64,000 bases of DNA, from NCBI GenBank assembly GCA_029448655.1, contig JACCLO010000010.1:124001-188000 (forward strand), given 5' to 3'. Both the position numbers and the translations under genes were made by a program. The notes below the pieces were generated by a model. That model did no database searches and was not told the DNA's origin. It saw nothing but the letters and a program-made list of their open reading frames with translations. Position 1 is the first letter of the stretch. Every line of letters starts with the position of its first letter. Positions 42,432 to 53,196 of this stretch are shown piece after piece. Origin of the DNA: Wolfiporia cocos (Eukaryota > Basidiomycota > Agaricomycetes > Polyporales > Phaeolaceae).

Positions 42432-44644
42432 GAGGCAGAGCTTCCGTAGATGCCCAGGGTGTTTGCGGAGTCGGCTATCCGCTTGCGAAGCCAGGGCAGA
42501 TGTGTCCTGATGGAGTCGCCCGACGGTGTAGGCGCAGTCGAAGTCGAACCAGTCGACTGGGTCTGGACGGGGCTGGTGCTTTCTGCCGATCGCACCGGGC
42601 TCCCGCTTTTCTCCTCATCGCTGATGCGCGTAGTGGGGGCCAGAGGAACCACCTCTGGTTGCTTTGGAACGTTGGTCCGGATGGTCCCTACGGTGGCTTG
42701 GGGGGACTCATCTTCGTCGTCAGTCACCAGTTCCTGGGTGCTGACAATTCGGACCTTGTATTTTTTCTTCGGGTCCAATTTCTTCTGGCCCGACTGTTGC
42801 GTTCCGCTCGACGAGCCTGTCGGCTTCGTCGTTCCGCTTCCACTACTGGCCGGCTTGGCTTCCTTCGGCTTGTTCTTAGGGTTCTCAGGACAGTCGCCCC
42901 ATTTGTGTTGTCCAGGGTGCTTGCGACAGTCCTTCCCGTAAGAGCCGGTTTCCTTTGCCTTGCCTTTGCCTTTGTCATCAGCCTTGGCAGGCTTCGACGT
43001 AGCTTTTTCGGCGGTCTTACCAGACCCCGACGACTCCTTCCTTTTTTCTTCCTCAAAGATCTTGCCTTTGAGCTTCTCCGGGTATTGCCTCTTGTAGAGG
43101 TCAATGGCCATATCGAGGTATACCTCCCAGTCGGTCGGCATAGTAAAGCCGGGCACCGATTCCAAGGTAGCGAGGGTCTCTCGCACCTTTTCCGGGAGGA
43201 TCCGTTTGATGTGACTGAACAATGTCTTGTTGTCAGTCTCGGCCAGGCGAGCCAGGGTCCTGAGCTTCTGTGCCCAAGAGAAGAAGTCCGATTGGAGCTT
43301 CTTTTTCCCTTCATCCCCGAAGTACCCTTCAATCTCCTTTTCGGCAATCTCCTTGTCCGTCTTCTTGCCGTACACCTTCTCGATGGTTTCCGCAAACGTT
43401 TTCCAGGTGTGCCCCGAGGTTTGTCCGGCGGCGATCTTATCGACTACCGGCGACATGTACTGGTAGGCCTCGCCCGTAAGCCGTAGCAGGGCTTGGCGAA
43501 CTTTGTCTTCCTCGAGGGTAACCTTGGCGTCCGCGAAATACATGCCCATTTTTTGGATCCATTCTTTCGATGAGATGGAATCCTTAGGGCCCGAGAATTT
43601 GGGCGGCTGAGTCGGTTTGGTCTGTTGGAAGTTGACCGTTGTGGCAGCTGCTGTCGCGGCTGCCGGTGCGTTTTTTAGAGCGGTTAACTCCGCTTCGAGT
43701 TGGTCAATTCTATTAATTAGTGCCGTGACCTGGGCACCGCTGGGTCCCGCGGTTGGGACTGCCGGACGCTTTTGCAGTACTGCAATATCTTTTTCTATGC
43801 GGACGAACCGATTTTCGGAAAGGGTATCCAATTGTTGCCGCAAACTCTCCGCTTCCTCTAGTGCTTCTATTCTATTTTGAAGCACCTGGTTGTGACTCCG
43901 AATCTGGTTGGTCTTGTTCCAGACCATTTCCATATTCGTGTCTACTCGGCTTTTGTATGCCGCGAGGTTGCTGTAGAGGTGGTTCTTGGCTTGGTACAGC
44001 GCCTCCCTGTAAGCTTCTTTTCCCACCTGCAGAACTTCGTCTGGGGCGGCCACTTCCAGAGTGCGCTGCAACCTTCCCATCAATTCGTTCTCGCTTCTTT
44101 CCGGCTGCGCGACTATTTCCAGGGTTCCCCTTTCATAGGAGGGGAGGAGATCGGGGAGCGTCCCAAATAGGGGCTCCGTGTCGACTGGTTCCTCCGGCCG
44201 TGGAGTCTCGCTGCCTTCGGGGGTGATGACTGCTCGGCGTGCGGGTGTTTCCGGGTTGAAGAGCCTGGCGGCTCTCGTGCGTGGCGACGCTTCTTCCTGG
44301 GAGTACCAGTGGACGTCACCGTACAGGACTATGAGGTCCGACAGGGGGATGGCGGTGCAATAGTTGTCCCACCTCCACCACGAGATGTGGTTCCTGGTCA
44401 AATCTTCCCCATAGTATTTGATGTACGCCGTATGGTTTACATTCAGGAATGGGCGCACATGCGCCGGAATTGAGTTGAAGGAGGTGACACTCCCCCTAAC
44501 TCTGATGCCGAATACGACTCGCAGGTAGTCCATCAAGCAGGTTTGCTCTCCGGGCCACGCGTGCTTGCCGACGGCGGGGCGGTAGGCCGTAGCCACCTTG
44601 TGGGTGTTGTACAAAGCGCCTTGGACGATTGTGTAAGACACCAT
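42407..44644 (-). CDS. Gag of F1 copy 2 (745 aa, intact)
   Basis: Starts at the ATG 44644 (MVSYTIVQGALY); no upstream in-frame extension exists here, which fixes the gag start for the family. One residue longer than copy 1 (ARRAVITPEG against ARAVVTPEG). Same coiled coil, capsid-like domain and zinc-knuckle variant. Confidence 0.9.
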   Translation of the reverse strand: MVSYTIVQGALYNTHKVATAYRPAVGKHAWPGEQTCLMDYLRVVFGIRVRGSVTSFNSIPAHVRPFLNVNHTAYIKYYGEDLTRNHISWWRWDNYCTAIPLSDLIVLYGDVHWYSQEEASPRTRAARLFNPETPARRAVITPEGSETPRPEEPVDTEPLFGTLPDLLPSYERGTLEIVAQPERSENELMGRLQRTLEVAAPDEVLQVGKEAYREALYQAKNHLYSNLAAYKSRVDTNMEMVWNKTNQIRSHNQVLQNRIEALEEAESLRQQLDTLSENRFVRIEKDIAVLQKRPAVPTAGPSGAQVTALINRIDQLEAELTALKNAPAAATAAATTVNFQQTKPTQPPKFSGPKDSISSKEWIQKMGMYFADAKVTLEEDKVRQALLRLTGEAYQYMSPVVDKIAAGQTSGHTWKTFAETIEKVYGKKTDKEIAEKEIEGYFGDEGKKKLQSDFFSWAQKLRTLARLAETDNKTLFSHIKRILPEKVRETLATLESVPGFTMPTDWEVYLDMAIDLYKRQYPEKLKGKIFEEEKRKESSGSGKTAEKATSKPAKADDKGKGKAKETGSYGKDCRKHPGQHKWGDCPENPKNKPKEAKPASSGSGTTKPTGSSSGTQQSGQKKLDPKKKYKVRIVSTQELVTDDEDESPQATVGTIRTNVPKQPEVVPLAPTTRISDEEKSGSPVRSAESTSPVQTQSTGSTSTAPTPSGDSIRTHLPWLRKRIADSANTLGIYGSSASGFPTEHM

Positions 44645-44796
44645 TGCTGGACAGTATTCGTCAGCTTGAGTTATTTTCTTCTTTAAACGATAATTCAGGA
44701 AAAAAGTGCCTTTTCAGGACTTAAATGCCTTTTCAGGACTTTTCGCAATCAATGCCATGCACCAAAAATTAATGCCTTTTCAGGACTTTCTATCTA

Positions 44797-45612
44797 CTAC
44801 AACTGGGGTTTACCGAGGTTGAAGTTGAGACCGCTATGTACTAAATGTGTCTTTAAGTACGTAACGTGCTGTTTCACGTCTAGATCTCCAAAAACGTGCT
44901 CCACCCTCCTGAGATATTTTTCGAGGCGGCGGAGGTCTTCGTTCTTCATGGAGTCCTGACGGACCCTTTGCTCCAGGTGTGTGGAGAGATCGTCGAAGTC
45001 GGTGATGAGGGTGGTGAATTTTGCTATGATAGGGGCCGTGGTGGTTGCGTCGGGGACTTTCCATAGGCGGAAAAGATTTTTGTGGGCGGCGTTCATCTGT
45101 TTGTCGACGTCCAAGAACCAGTCCCACTTCTTCTCCGTGCAGTGGACGTCCCTGGGGTTCGCAAGACCCCGTTTCTCGACCCACTCGGCTGGCATCCTAA
45201 GCTCCTCCACTCTCTCTAACAGCGACTTCTTTGGGGGCTCAATTCGCTCCCGAAGGCTCCTCACCATTCTCTCTTCCTCAACCCTCTTCCTGGCTGCCTC
45301 GGCGATTAGCTGATCCAGGCTTTGTTTCTGGATCCGAGCCTCGAGCTTCTCCTTCTGTCGGAGAAGCTTGTTGAGCTTCTTTCGCCTGATGTCGTCGAGG
45401 GCGGCCTCGTGGTTGACCCTTCGGATCTCCTCCGGGTCGGGGTTTGGCTTCTTGTAGAAAACGTCTTTGCCCTTTCGGGACTTTCCTCGCTTTGGGGCTG
45501 TGACCGCGGAGATGCGGTCTTCGAGCGATTTAGAGGAGGCAATGTGCCATTCCTCGCGCTCCCCCGTAGCGGCGTTTCTCGGAGTAACCGTGAAACGTGG
45601 TGCTTTCGGCAT
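44797..45612 (-). CDS. ORF1 protein of F1 copy 2 (271 aa, intact)
   Basis: Almost identical to the ORF1 at 8473-9288 (only two differences noticed). Kept open in both full copies, which argues that it matters to the element. Function unknown. Confidence 0.75.
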   Translation of the reverse strand: MPKAPRFTVTPRNAATGEREEWHIASSKSLEDRISAVTAPKRGKSRKGKDVFYKKPNPDPEEIRRVNHEAALDDIRRKKLNKLLRQKEKLEARIQKQSLDQLIAEAARKRVEEERMVRSLRERIEPPKKSLLERVEELRMPAEWVEKRGLANPRDVHCTEKKWDWFLDVDKQMNAAHKNLFRLWKVPDATTTAPIIAKFTTLITDFDDLSTHLEQRVRQDSMKNEDLRRLEKYLRRVEHVFGDLDVKQHVTYLKTHLVHSGLNFNLGKPQL

Positions 45613-46300
45613 GACTACGTAAAAAGAAGTCTAAGTAAGCTATTCTAGTGGAAATCACGCGGTCTTCTGTCGGGGCTTATCGTCGCTTCTTGATGTGTCG
45701 TGCGCTTATCCTCCGGCGTCAATGGGCGCTCCGCCCTCGACCGGAGTTAGTGTCGGCGACTGGATGGCGTCTCTCTCACGCTACCAGGTGGGGGATACAG
45801 CAGGTCGTCTTCCCTTGACGCCTGGGAATGCAGGATTTGGGGTATTACACCCCGCATGTGCCCACGCCTCACTCCAGTTAGGTGGCTGCCAGTGTTTAAA
45901 CCAAACCCATGCCCTGAGGGACTTAGAGGGCGCCAAGGCCAGAACTCTATCGTTCTGAAGCCGTATCGGCAGCGGTTCTAGGCAGGGCAACTCGTGCCCA
46001 CCATCCCAACTCTAAATAGAGTGGCCCCTGTGCGCCTGGGGATAGGCGAGAAGGTCGTCTCCGGCCCGGTCAAGAGGTTACACCGTTGCCATCGATTCCC
46101 AACATATGGGGAAAGGCTTGGCAGCCAGTCCCCTGGTTCCGCTTAAGCCTACGGTCCGGCTATTTGCCCGAAGGCGGTGATCCCCCAGAGCCCACTAAGG
46201 ATACCCCGCTGCCTGGCGGCGAGCAGGGGTGCGCAGACGGCGACGAAAACCCCTAAGAAGAAAAAATCCCAGACCCTCAAAGAGGGCGGGGGCGAAAGCA

Positions 46301-46312
46301 AGTTCTATTCAT
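46301..46312 (-). other. Self-primer binding site of F1 copy 2
   Basis: ATGAATAGAACT on the minus strand, 1 nt from LTR B. A third copy lies at 48128-48139 beside LTR C. Confidence 0.7.
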
Positions 46313-46313
46313 A

Positions 46314-46932
46314 TAACACAAGATAACAACTTACTTGTAATGTTCTTGGTTTTGCTGGTTAGGCAAGGGATAAGTAGATGTTAAGCAGGATACGTTGAGT
46401 GGTTAACTCGTAGTATGAATGCAATGAATAGAACTGAGGCAATAGCGCTCAGCAAGTCTAGTATATATACATGATAAATAAGACCCCTAACAGTCTTATT
46501 AGATAATACTAATGTCCGTATTCGTATGTACAAGTCCCCAGGTACCTAAGTACTTAGTAATATACGATAAATACATATGCCGATCAAAACCGGGATATAG
46601 AAAGGCGGCGTAGGCCGCACGAATGGCGTTTTGCGCTCTTGTCATTACAAAGACGGGGCGTGACCAAAACCCGGCCCGCTGACGTTTATTCGCTGACTGC
46701 TTCCGGACGGAATGTCCGATTGGCTAGAACTAGACATGTGACTGATGGTAACTACTAGTGATAAGATAAGACCGTCGTTACGGGAGATAACGCGGCCATC
46801 ATTCGGCACGTATGTAACCGTTAACTTATGAACCAGATAAGCTAGTTATTGGTCTAGAAAGTCGTAGATAATTCGTAGAATTGCCGGAAAAATAGTAAGA
46901 AATATAGGGAAACTAGGAGAATTCTTGTGACA
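46314..46932 (-). repeat. LTR B of F1 copy 2
   Basis: 619 bp, closer to the LTRs of copy 1 than to LTRs A and C. It breaks the ORF1 of the older element at the codons for DWFLDV. Confidence 0.93.
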
Positions 46933-47440
46933 CGACGTCCAAGAACCAGTCCCACTTTTTCTCCGTGCAATGGACGTCCCTGGGGTTCGGAAGACCCCGT
47001 TTCTCGACCCACTCGGCCGGCTTCCTAAGCTCCTCCACCCTTTCCAACAGCGACTTCTTTGGGGGCTCAATTCGCTCCCGAAGACTCCTCACTATTCTCT
47101 CTTCCTCAACCCTCTTCCTGGCTGCCTCGGCGATCAGCTGGTCCAGACTTTGTTTCTGGATCCGTGCTTCGAGCTTCTCCTTCTGTCGGAGAAGCTTGTT
47201 GAGCTTCTTCCGCCTGATGTCGTCGAGGGCGGCCTCGTGGTTGACCCTTCGGATCTCCTCCGGGTCAGGGTTCGGCTTCCTGTAGAAGATGTCTTTGCCC
47301 TTTCGGGACTTTCCTCGCTTTGGGGCTGTGACCGCGGAGATGCGGTCTTCGAGCGATTTAGAGGCGGCAATATGCCATTCCTCGCGCTCCCCCGTAGCGG
47401 CGTTTCTCGGGGTAACCGTGAAACGTGGTGCTTTCGGCAT
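46933..47440 (-). pseudogene. Truncated ORF1 of the older F1 element
   Basis: Starts at the usual ATG (47440) and is homologous to ORF1 up to DWFLDV, where LTR B begins. About the last 100 residues, all of gag and an unknown part of pol were lost or merged by recombination. The first bases after LTR B, CGACG (46933-46937), are the likely remaining half of its duplication. Confidence 0.85.
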
Positions 47441-48140
47441 GACTACGTAAAAAGAAGTCTAAGTAAGCTATTCTAGTGGAAATCACGCGGTCTTCTGTCG
47501 GGGCTTATCGTCGCTTCTTGATGTGTCGTGCGCTTATCCTCCGGCGTCAATGGGCGCTCCGCCCTCGACCGGAGTTAGTGTCGGCGACTGGATGGCGTCT
47601 CTCTCACGCTACCAGGTGGGGGATACAGCAGGTCGTCTTCCCTTGACGCCTGGGAATACAGGATTTGGGGTATTACACCCCGCATGTGTCCACGCCTCAC
47701 TCCAGTTAGGTGGCTGCCAGTGTTTAAACCAAACCCATGCCCTGAGGGACTTAGAGGGCGCCAAGGCCAGAACTCGATCGTTCTGAAGCCGTATCGGCAG
47801 CGGTTCTAGGCAGGGCAACTCGTGCCCACCATCCCAACTCTAAATAGAGTGGCCCCTGTACGCCTGGGGATAGGCGAGAAGGTCGTCTCCGGCCCGGTCA
47901 AGAGGTTACACCGTTGCCATCGATTCCCAACATATGGGGAAAGGCTTGGCAGCCAGTCCCCGGTTCCGCTTAAGCCTACGGTCCGGCTATTTGCCCGAAG
48001 GCGATGATCCCCCAGAGCCCACTAAGGATACCCCGCTGCCTGGCGGCGAGCAGGGGTGCGCAGACGGCGACGAAAACCCCTAAGAAGAAAAAATCCCAGA
48101 CCCTCAAAGAGGGCGGGGGCGAAAGCAAGTTCTATTCATG

Positions 48141-48759
48141 TAACACAAGATAACACTTACTTGTTATGTTCTTGGTATTTGCTGGTTAGGCAAGGGATAA
48201 GCAGTTGTTAAGCAGGATACGTTGAGTGGTTAACTCGTAGTATGAATGCAATGAATAGAACTGAGGCAATAGCGCTCAGCAAGTCCAGTATATATACATG
48301 ATAAATAAGACCCCTAACAGTCTTATTAGATAATACTAATGTCCGTATTCGTATGTACCAGTCCCCAGATACCTAAGTACTTAGTAATATACGATAAATA
48401 CATATGCCGATCAAAACCGGGATATAGGAAGGCGGCGTAAGCCGCACGAATGGCGTTTTGCGCTCTTGTCATTACAAAGACGGGGCGTGACCAAAGCCCG
48501 GTCCGCTGACGTTTATACGCTGACTGCTTCCGGACGGAATGTCCGATTGGCTAGAACTAGACATGTGACTGATGGTAACTACTAGTGATAAGATAAGACC
48601 GTCGTTACGGGAGATAACGCGGCCATCATTCGGCACGTATGTAACCATTAATTTATGAACCAGATAAGCTAGTTATTGGTCTAGAAAGTCGTAGATAATT
48701 CGTAGAATTGCCGGAAAAATAGTAAGAAATATAGGGAAACTAGGAGAATTCTTGTGACA
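48141..48759 (-). repeat. LTR C, 5' LTR of the older F1 element
   Basis: 619 bp, same variants as LTR A. Followed by the right CGTCC duplication. Confidence 0.93.
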
Positions 48760-48774
48760 CGTCCACGTTCGCCG

Positions 48775-49986
48775 ACTTGAGGTTAATTACCCAGCGGGTT
48801 TGCGTAGATGCAAGCGCTGAGGATCACGTGTATTTCACGTGGATACCGACGCGTCGGGCCAGCGGCGGGCGTCTCTATGCGCCCCTTCGACACTAAACAT
48901 TGAAGTTTTCGGCCGACCCTCTGGTCGATCTTGCTGTCTACACAGTCATAACTAAGGCACTACCTCCCTATTGCTTAACACTCGCCCGGGAACGTCTGCT
49001 AACAGTTCCCATCAACGGTGTGTATGTTACAGATGTTTCACGGTGGACATGTGACTCTGGGGCCCAGAAATATCACTCATACCTCCTGTGCAAACATCTC
49101 GTACAAAACAAAACACCGGGCCTCTGCCTGCTCCTTCTGCTGTTAGATTTCATATTCCTCCATTCTACACCGTTCCAATTGAGGGGATTGTTGCTCTGCC
49201 ACCCGAGATGCCGGCACCATATGCCTGGCATGCTCGCATGCCTCAGGCAAGCACTGTGCCATTGTTAACTATGGTATGCAGTACAGAATCAGATGCAGAA
49301 CCTACAGCCAGTGTTGGTATTTCCATTTGAATGCTGATGTCGTTGTTGACTTGGAATTTTTGCAGATTCTGTCTTCGCCGTCAAGGCCTCCGCCAACAGC
49401 AAGAGATGGTCTGATGCAAACACGTGCGGGAGGTAACGGGGGCTTCGCAGTAAGCATCCTACTTGATCACACTACTCTATACTAAGATTTCAAAATTTTC
49501 AGCTTGACGACGAAGATGAAATCGACGTAGACCACTTAATTGCAGTTCTACGGTAATCATTGCGCATCCTTGAGGACCAACAAGATCGCGCGGAGCCACG
49601 GTGGTTCAAGAATGCAGCACATATAATGAAACCACTTATCCGCTGGGAAAGTGATATCCGTCGCCACGAACAGCGTCGTACAATGCCCATCACGAACTCA
49701 ACTACTCGCCACAACCCCTAGCCACAAATGTTATTGGCTACAAGTACTGTATTTAACAGAGTTTCCTACATCTTGAATACAGATATCAATCAGCGATACA
49801 AGCAATTCACTATATAGTCTGTCTATCTTGCCTCGATAAGCTTCCACAGTGCCGTGGCCTTCAACTTTCGTCGAAGGGGCACGCAGAGACGCCCGCCGCT
49901 GGCCCGACGCGTCGGTATCCACGTGAAATCCACGTGATCCTCAGCGCTTGCATCTACGCAAACCCGCTGGGTAATTAACCTCAAGT
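48775..49986 (+). mobile_element. Mutator-like (MULE) deletion derivative, 1.2 kb, about 130-bp inverted ends
   Basis: The ends ACTTGAGGTTAATTACCC and its complement form long terminal inverted repeats (about 48775-48900 and 49860-49986). A 9-bp duplication CGTTCGCCG (48766-48774, 49987-49995) flanks them. Long inverted ends, a 9-bp duplication and an internal SWIM-type finger fit the Mutator superfamily. It sits in Helitron H3. Confidence 0.75.
48903..49722 (+). pseudogene. Transposase 3' remnant with SWIM-like zinc finger
   Basis: The first frame reads VSRWTCDSGAQKYHSYLLCK followed by HLV, a SWIM finger (C-x-C...C-x-H) in which the second Cys is Ser. Two intron-like gaps (GTATTTCC...TTGCAG near 49316-49364 and GTAAGC...TTTCAG near 49450-49501) join short acidic and basic exons. 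The catalytic DDE core is missing, so the copy is non-autonomous. Confidence 0.55.
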
Positions 49987-50124
49987 CGTTCGCCGAGTGG
50001 CGTCCATGCGCGTCGTCAATCCTGCTCCCATTAGATAGGGTGCCTGGCGCCGGGGAATTCCCACGCCCAGCGCCTGCAAGGCGCGCGCGCTGCTAGCTCA
50101 CGTTTTGCACACTGTTCCTGCCCT

Positions 50125-50916
50125 GCACCACGGGGATTCGTGCCACGGGGATTCATACCCCACACCACGGGGATTCGTGCCTCACACCACGGGGATCCGT
50201 GGCCCATACATGGGGGTCTGTGGCCCATGCCACAGGGATTTGTGTCCTGTGGCATGGGGATTTTGTAATGTAAATACCCCACACCACGGGGATTTGTACC
50301 CTGTGCCACAGGGATTTGCACCCCAATTCCACAGGGATTTGTGCCATGTGCCATGGGGATTTGTGCCCTGTGCCACGGGGATTTTTGTAATGTAAATACC
50401 CTACACCATGGGGATTTGTGGCCCATGCCACAGGGATTTGTGTGTCCTGTGCCATGGGGATTTGTGCCCCATGCCACGGGGATTTGTGCTCTGTGCCATG
50501 GAGATTTGTACCCTGTGCCACGGGGATTTGTGTCCTGTGCCACGGGGATTTTGTAATGTAAATACCCCACCCCATGGGGATTTGTACCCCATGCCACAGG
50601 TATTTGCACCCCAATACCACGGGGATTTGTGCCCCATGCCACAGGTATTTGTGCTCTGTATCATGGAGATTTGTGCCCCGTGCCACGGGGATTTGTGCCC
50701 TGTGCCACGGGGATTTGTGTCCTGTGCCACAGGGATTTTGTAATGTAAATACCCCACACCACAGGGATTTGTGCCCCATGCCACAGGGATTTGTGCTCTG
50801 TATCATGGAGATTTGTGCCCTGTGCCACGGGGATTTGTGCTTTGTGCCACAGGGATTTGTGCTTTGTGCCACAGGGATTTATGCCTCATGCCACGGGGAT
50901 CTTTGTAACATAAATG
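50125..50916 (+). repeat. 22-bp minisatellite in H3 (about 790 bp)
   Basis: The longest of the three arrays, with variants such as CCACGGGGATTTGTGCCCTG. Several long frames (GTNPCGMGHKSPW type) on both strands are produced by the repeat and are not genes. Confidence 0.85.
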
Positions 50917-51737
50917 GCCTGTGCTGTAGATGCCTGCCAAAAGATTGCAAAAAAAATGAAGAACATTTTGACACCACATTACACAGTATTACAAGCAAAG
51001 CGATGATGAGACTGAGGATCAGCGAGGTGTCAGAAGTGGCTGAGCAGGCAGAGACAAGAGACAAAAGAGGGAAGTTGGGGAAGCCATGGATAATGCAGAT
51101 GAAATTCATGGGGGATCCACAGGTAACTTAAAAAAACCCCTGATTATCTGAAATAGGCACACATGGATTGGAATAATATATTGAAGTGGAAAAAGCGGTG
51201 TGACCGTGGCGAAGCCACGGGTAATTAACCTAGTCTATAAGTAACGGGGGCTCGCGTGGGAGCGGTCGCGTGGAGCGCACCTGGCGTCCACGTTTGCCGC
51301 GTGGCATCCATGGGCGTCATTCCTGCTCCCATTACATAGGGCGCCTGGCGCCGGTGATTTCCCACGCCCAGCGCCTGCAACGCGCGCGCCGCGTTTGACG
51401 AAAACCCGCGCGATTCGCGTTTTTGCGCGTCCTCCTGACCGTGTGTTGCTATAATTTCGCTACCCCTGTAATCTACATGGATATTAGAGTACATCTATGA
51501 AATAAAAAAATCGGTGCCACAAACGTATAGGGGGGCCTCACCAAAACTCGAGTAGGTGGACACGGGTGGATGGAGGTGTTAGGCTTTCCCTGTCACAACA
51601 GTGACAAACAATGCCCCCTGCCTGCCCTGTGGGGGAGTGGGACAAGAGACATTGACACACTACATTGGTGCAATAACAGACATATTACCATCTGTAATAA
51701 GCTGTTGAAAGCCCCTACACAGTCATTGCTTATTTGT

Positions 51738-52116
51738 GAGCTGATAAGCAACCTCCCCCACACTTGCTTGGGCATCACAACATATTGTGGGTTGTTATAA
51801 CATGCTGGCATTGGGTTCTATGGCTAATGGGTTGATGCATATAGATCTCCCCAATATTTGAGGAGCTGATAAGTGACCTTCCTCACACTTGCTTGGGCAA
51901 CACAACAAATTGTGGGTTGTTATAATATGCTGGCAGTGGGTTCTTTGGCACTTATGGGTTGATGCACATAGATCTCCCCAATCTTTGAGGAGCTGATAAG
52001 CAACCTCCTCCACACTTGCTTGGACAACACAACATATTGTGGGTTGTTATAACATTCTGGCAGTGGGTTCTTTGGCACTGATGGGTCAATGGACATAGAT
52101 TTACCAAATCTTTGAG
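51738..52116 (+). repeat. Three tandem copies of a ~126-bp repeat
   Basis: Copies start at 51738, 51863 and 51990, each with GAGCTGATAAG, TTGTGGGTTGTTATAA and CATAGATCTCCCCAAT. They lie just upstream of the Helitron gene and may hold its promoter. Confidence 0.85.
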
Positions 52117-52274
52117 GCAACAATTCTCATATCATCACACAAAAAACACGTTCATAATGTATGGATTCTGCTCTGCCAGACACACTGAATGCTGAAGGTT
52201 ACAATCTGTTGTAGGGACCCTCCCGCTACGCCAGAACATGACCGAGAGGGACATAGGGCACAGGACCGGGAAGC

Positions 52275-53196
52275 TGTCACAAGCCAATTTCAAAGCCTAG
52301 TAGAACACGCTAGCTTGGCACCCCACTCACGCCATACGCACGCTACAGCACTCTATCCGAGCCCAGCTGGAACCCCACGGCAACGCTAGTAGAAGCCCTC
52401 CGCAATACAGGCCACTACGGGCACTAGCAGGCCACCAGCAGTCTAACCCTAAACTCAGTCCAAGTCCTGGCCGCAAGTCATACGCGGCCTAGTCCCTAAA
52501 CCCCGGAGTCACGAGCCGACCCCTAGAGTCCAACAGGCTACAATAGCACGACGGTACGCCTGGTACAACCTTCAGGCTAAACCGCCACCGCACACTATGC
52601 TGTACGCCAACTAGGGGCACGGTCTACACTCGCACGTGACCCAGAACATTAAACCTAACACCTCGCGTCCCCACCGCACGGACACTCGCCATTACTGGCA
52701 TAGACATTATACTATACCTCATACGCACCCTGACCTACGAGTACACCAGGCAGGGATAATAACCCCAGGCTCTGCACGACTGAGAACCCTACCAGTCACA
52801 GAGCGCTATACCCGATCATGGCAGACCACGCCCGATCACGGACTTAGAACCCCGCCATTACCGGCGCACCTACGATCGACGAGAACCACCGATCGAACCC
52901 GACAGATTGGCCACTCCTTAGATCCGCCCCTTATACGCTACGTCGCCATGGACATCAGCGCTCCGATGCCATTACCGGCACATAGCTCATAGCCAGTTAG
53001 ATACCAGTACGTGGAGGCCTCTGAGCCGCCGTACACAAACATGTACAAATAGATTAGGAGTATATATGCCGGACAGTCTTGAGCGTAAACCTCAGACTTG
53101 TCTTGGCCTTTTGTGCCTTAAGATGCCCGGACCAGGAAGGCGCTTTCATGCGACCCACCTTCCCCCGGTGTGTGTCTTAAGGTTGCGCTTGTGTCA
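52275..53196 (+). repeat. Solo LTR of family F4 (922 bp), TSD GAAGC
   Basis: TGTCACAAGCC...CTTGTGTCA between exact GAAGC copies (52270-52274, 53197-53201). It interrupts RepHel near its N-terminus. A TATA box near 53060 is followed by an imperfect inverted repeat (GACAGTC ... GACTTGTC). Confidence 0.88.

Larger units (their letters stand above)
37271..48759 (-). mobile_element. F1 copy 2: three-LTR nested/recombined element (TSD CGTCC)
   Basis: Minus-strand order is LTR C (48141-48759), leader and truncated ORF1 (46933-48140), LTR B (46314-46932), full interior (37890-46313), LTR A (37271-37889). Exact CGTCC duplications flank the whole (37266-37270, 48760-48764). LTRs A and C share diagnostic variants (GTACCAGTCC, GATATAGGAAGG) that LTR B lacks. 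This fits insertion of element A/C, a second F1 (LTR B) inserting into its ORF1, and recombination removing the duplicated interior and one LTR. Confidence 0.85.
37204..51233 (+). mobile_element. Non-autonomous Helitron H3, split by an F1 insertion and a MULE
   Basis: 5' end TCTAAAAGTAATGGGGGCTC; 3' hairpin CCGTGGCGAAGCCACGG at 51204-51220, then GGTAATTAACCTAG. Without the gypsy (37271-48759) and Mutator-like (48775-49986) insertions it is about 1.3 kb. Both ends match those of the autonomous unit, so it is its likely dependent partner. Confidence 0.75.

Noticed and set aside
42383..43486. 367-codon frame antisense to gag of F1 copy 2
   Set aside because: Mirror of the gag reading frame. It is shorter and broken in copy 1, and no recognisable domain is present.
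50125..50916. CRISPR-like appearance of the GGGGATTTGTGCC repeats
   Set aside because: The units are directly adjacent and degenerate with no unique spacers. The setting is a eukaryotic Helitron.
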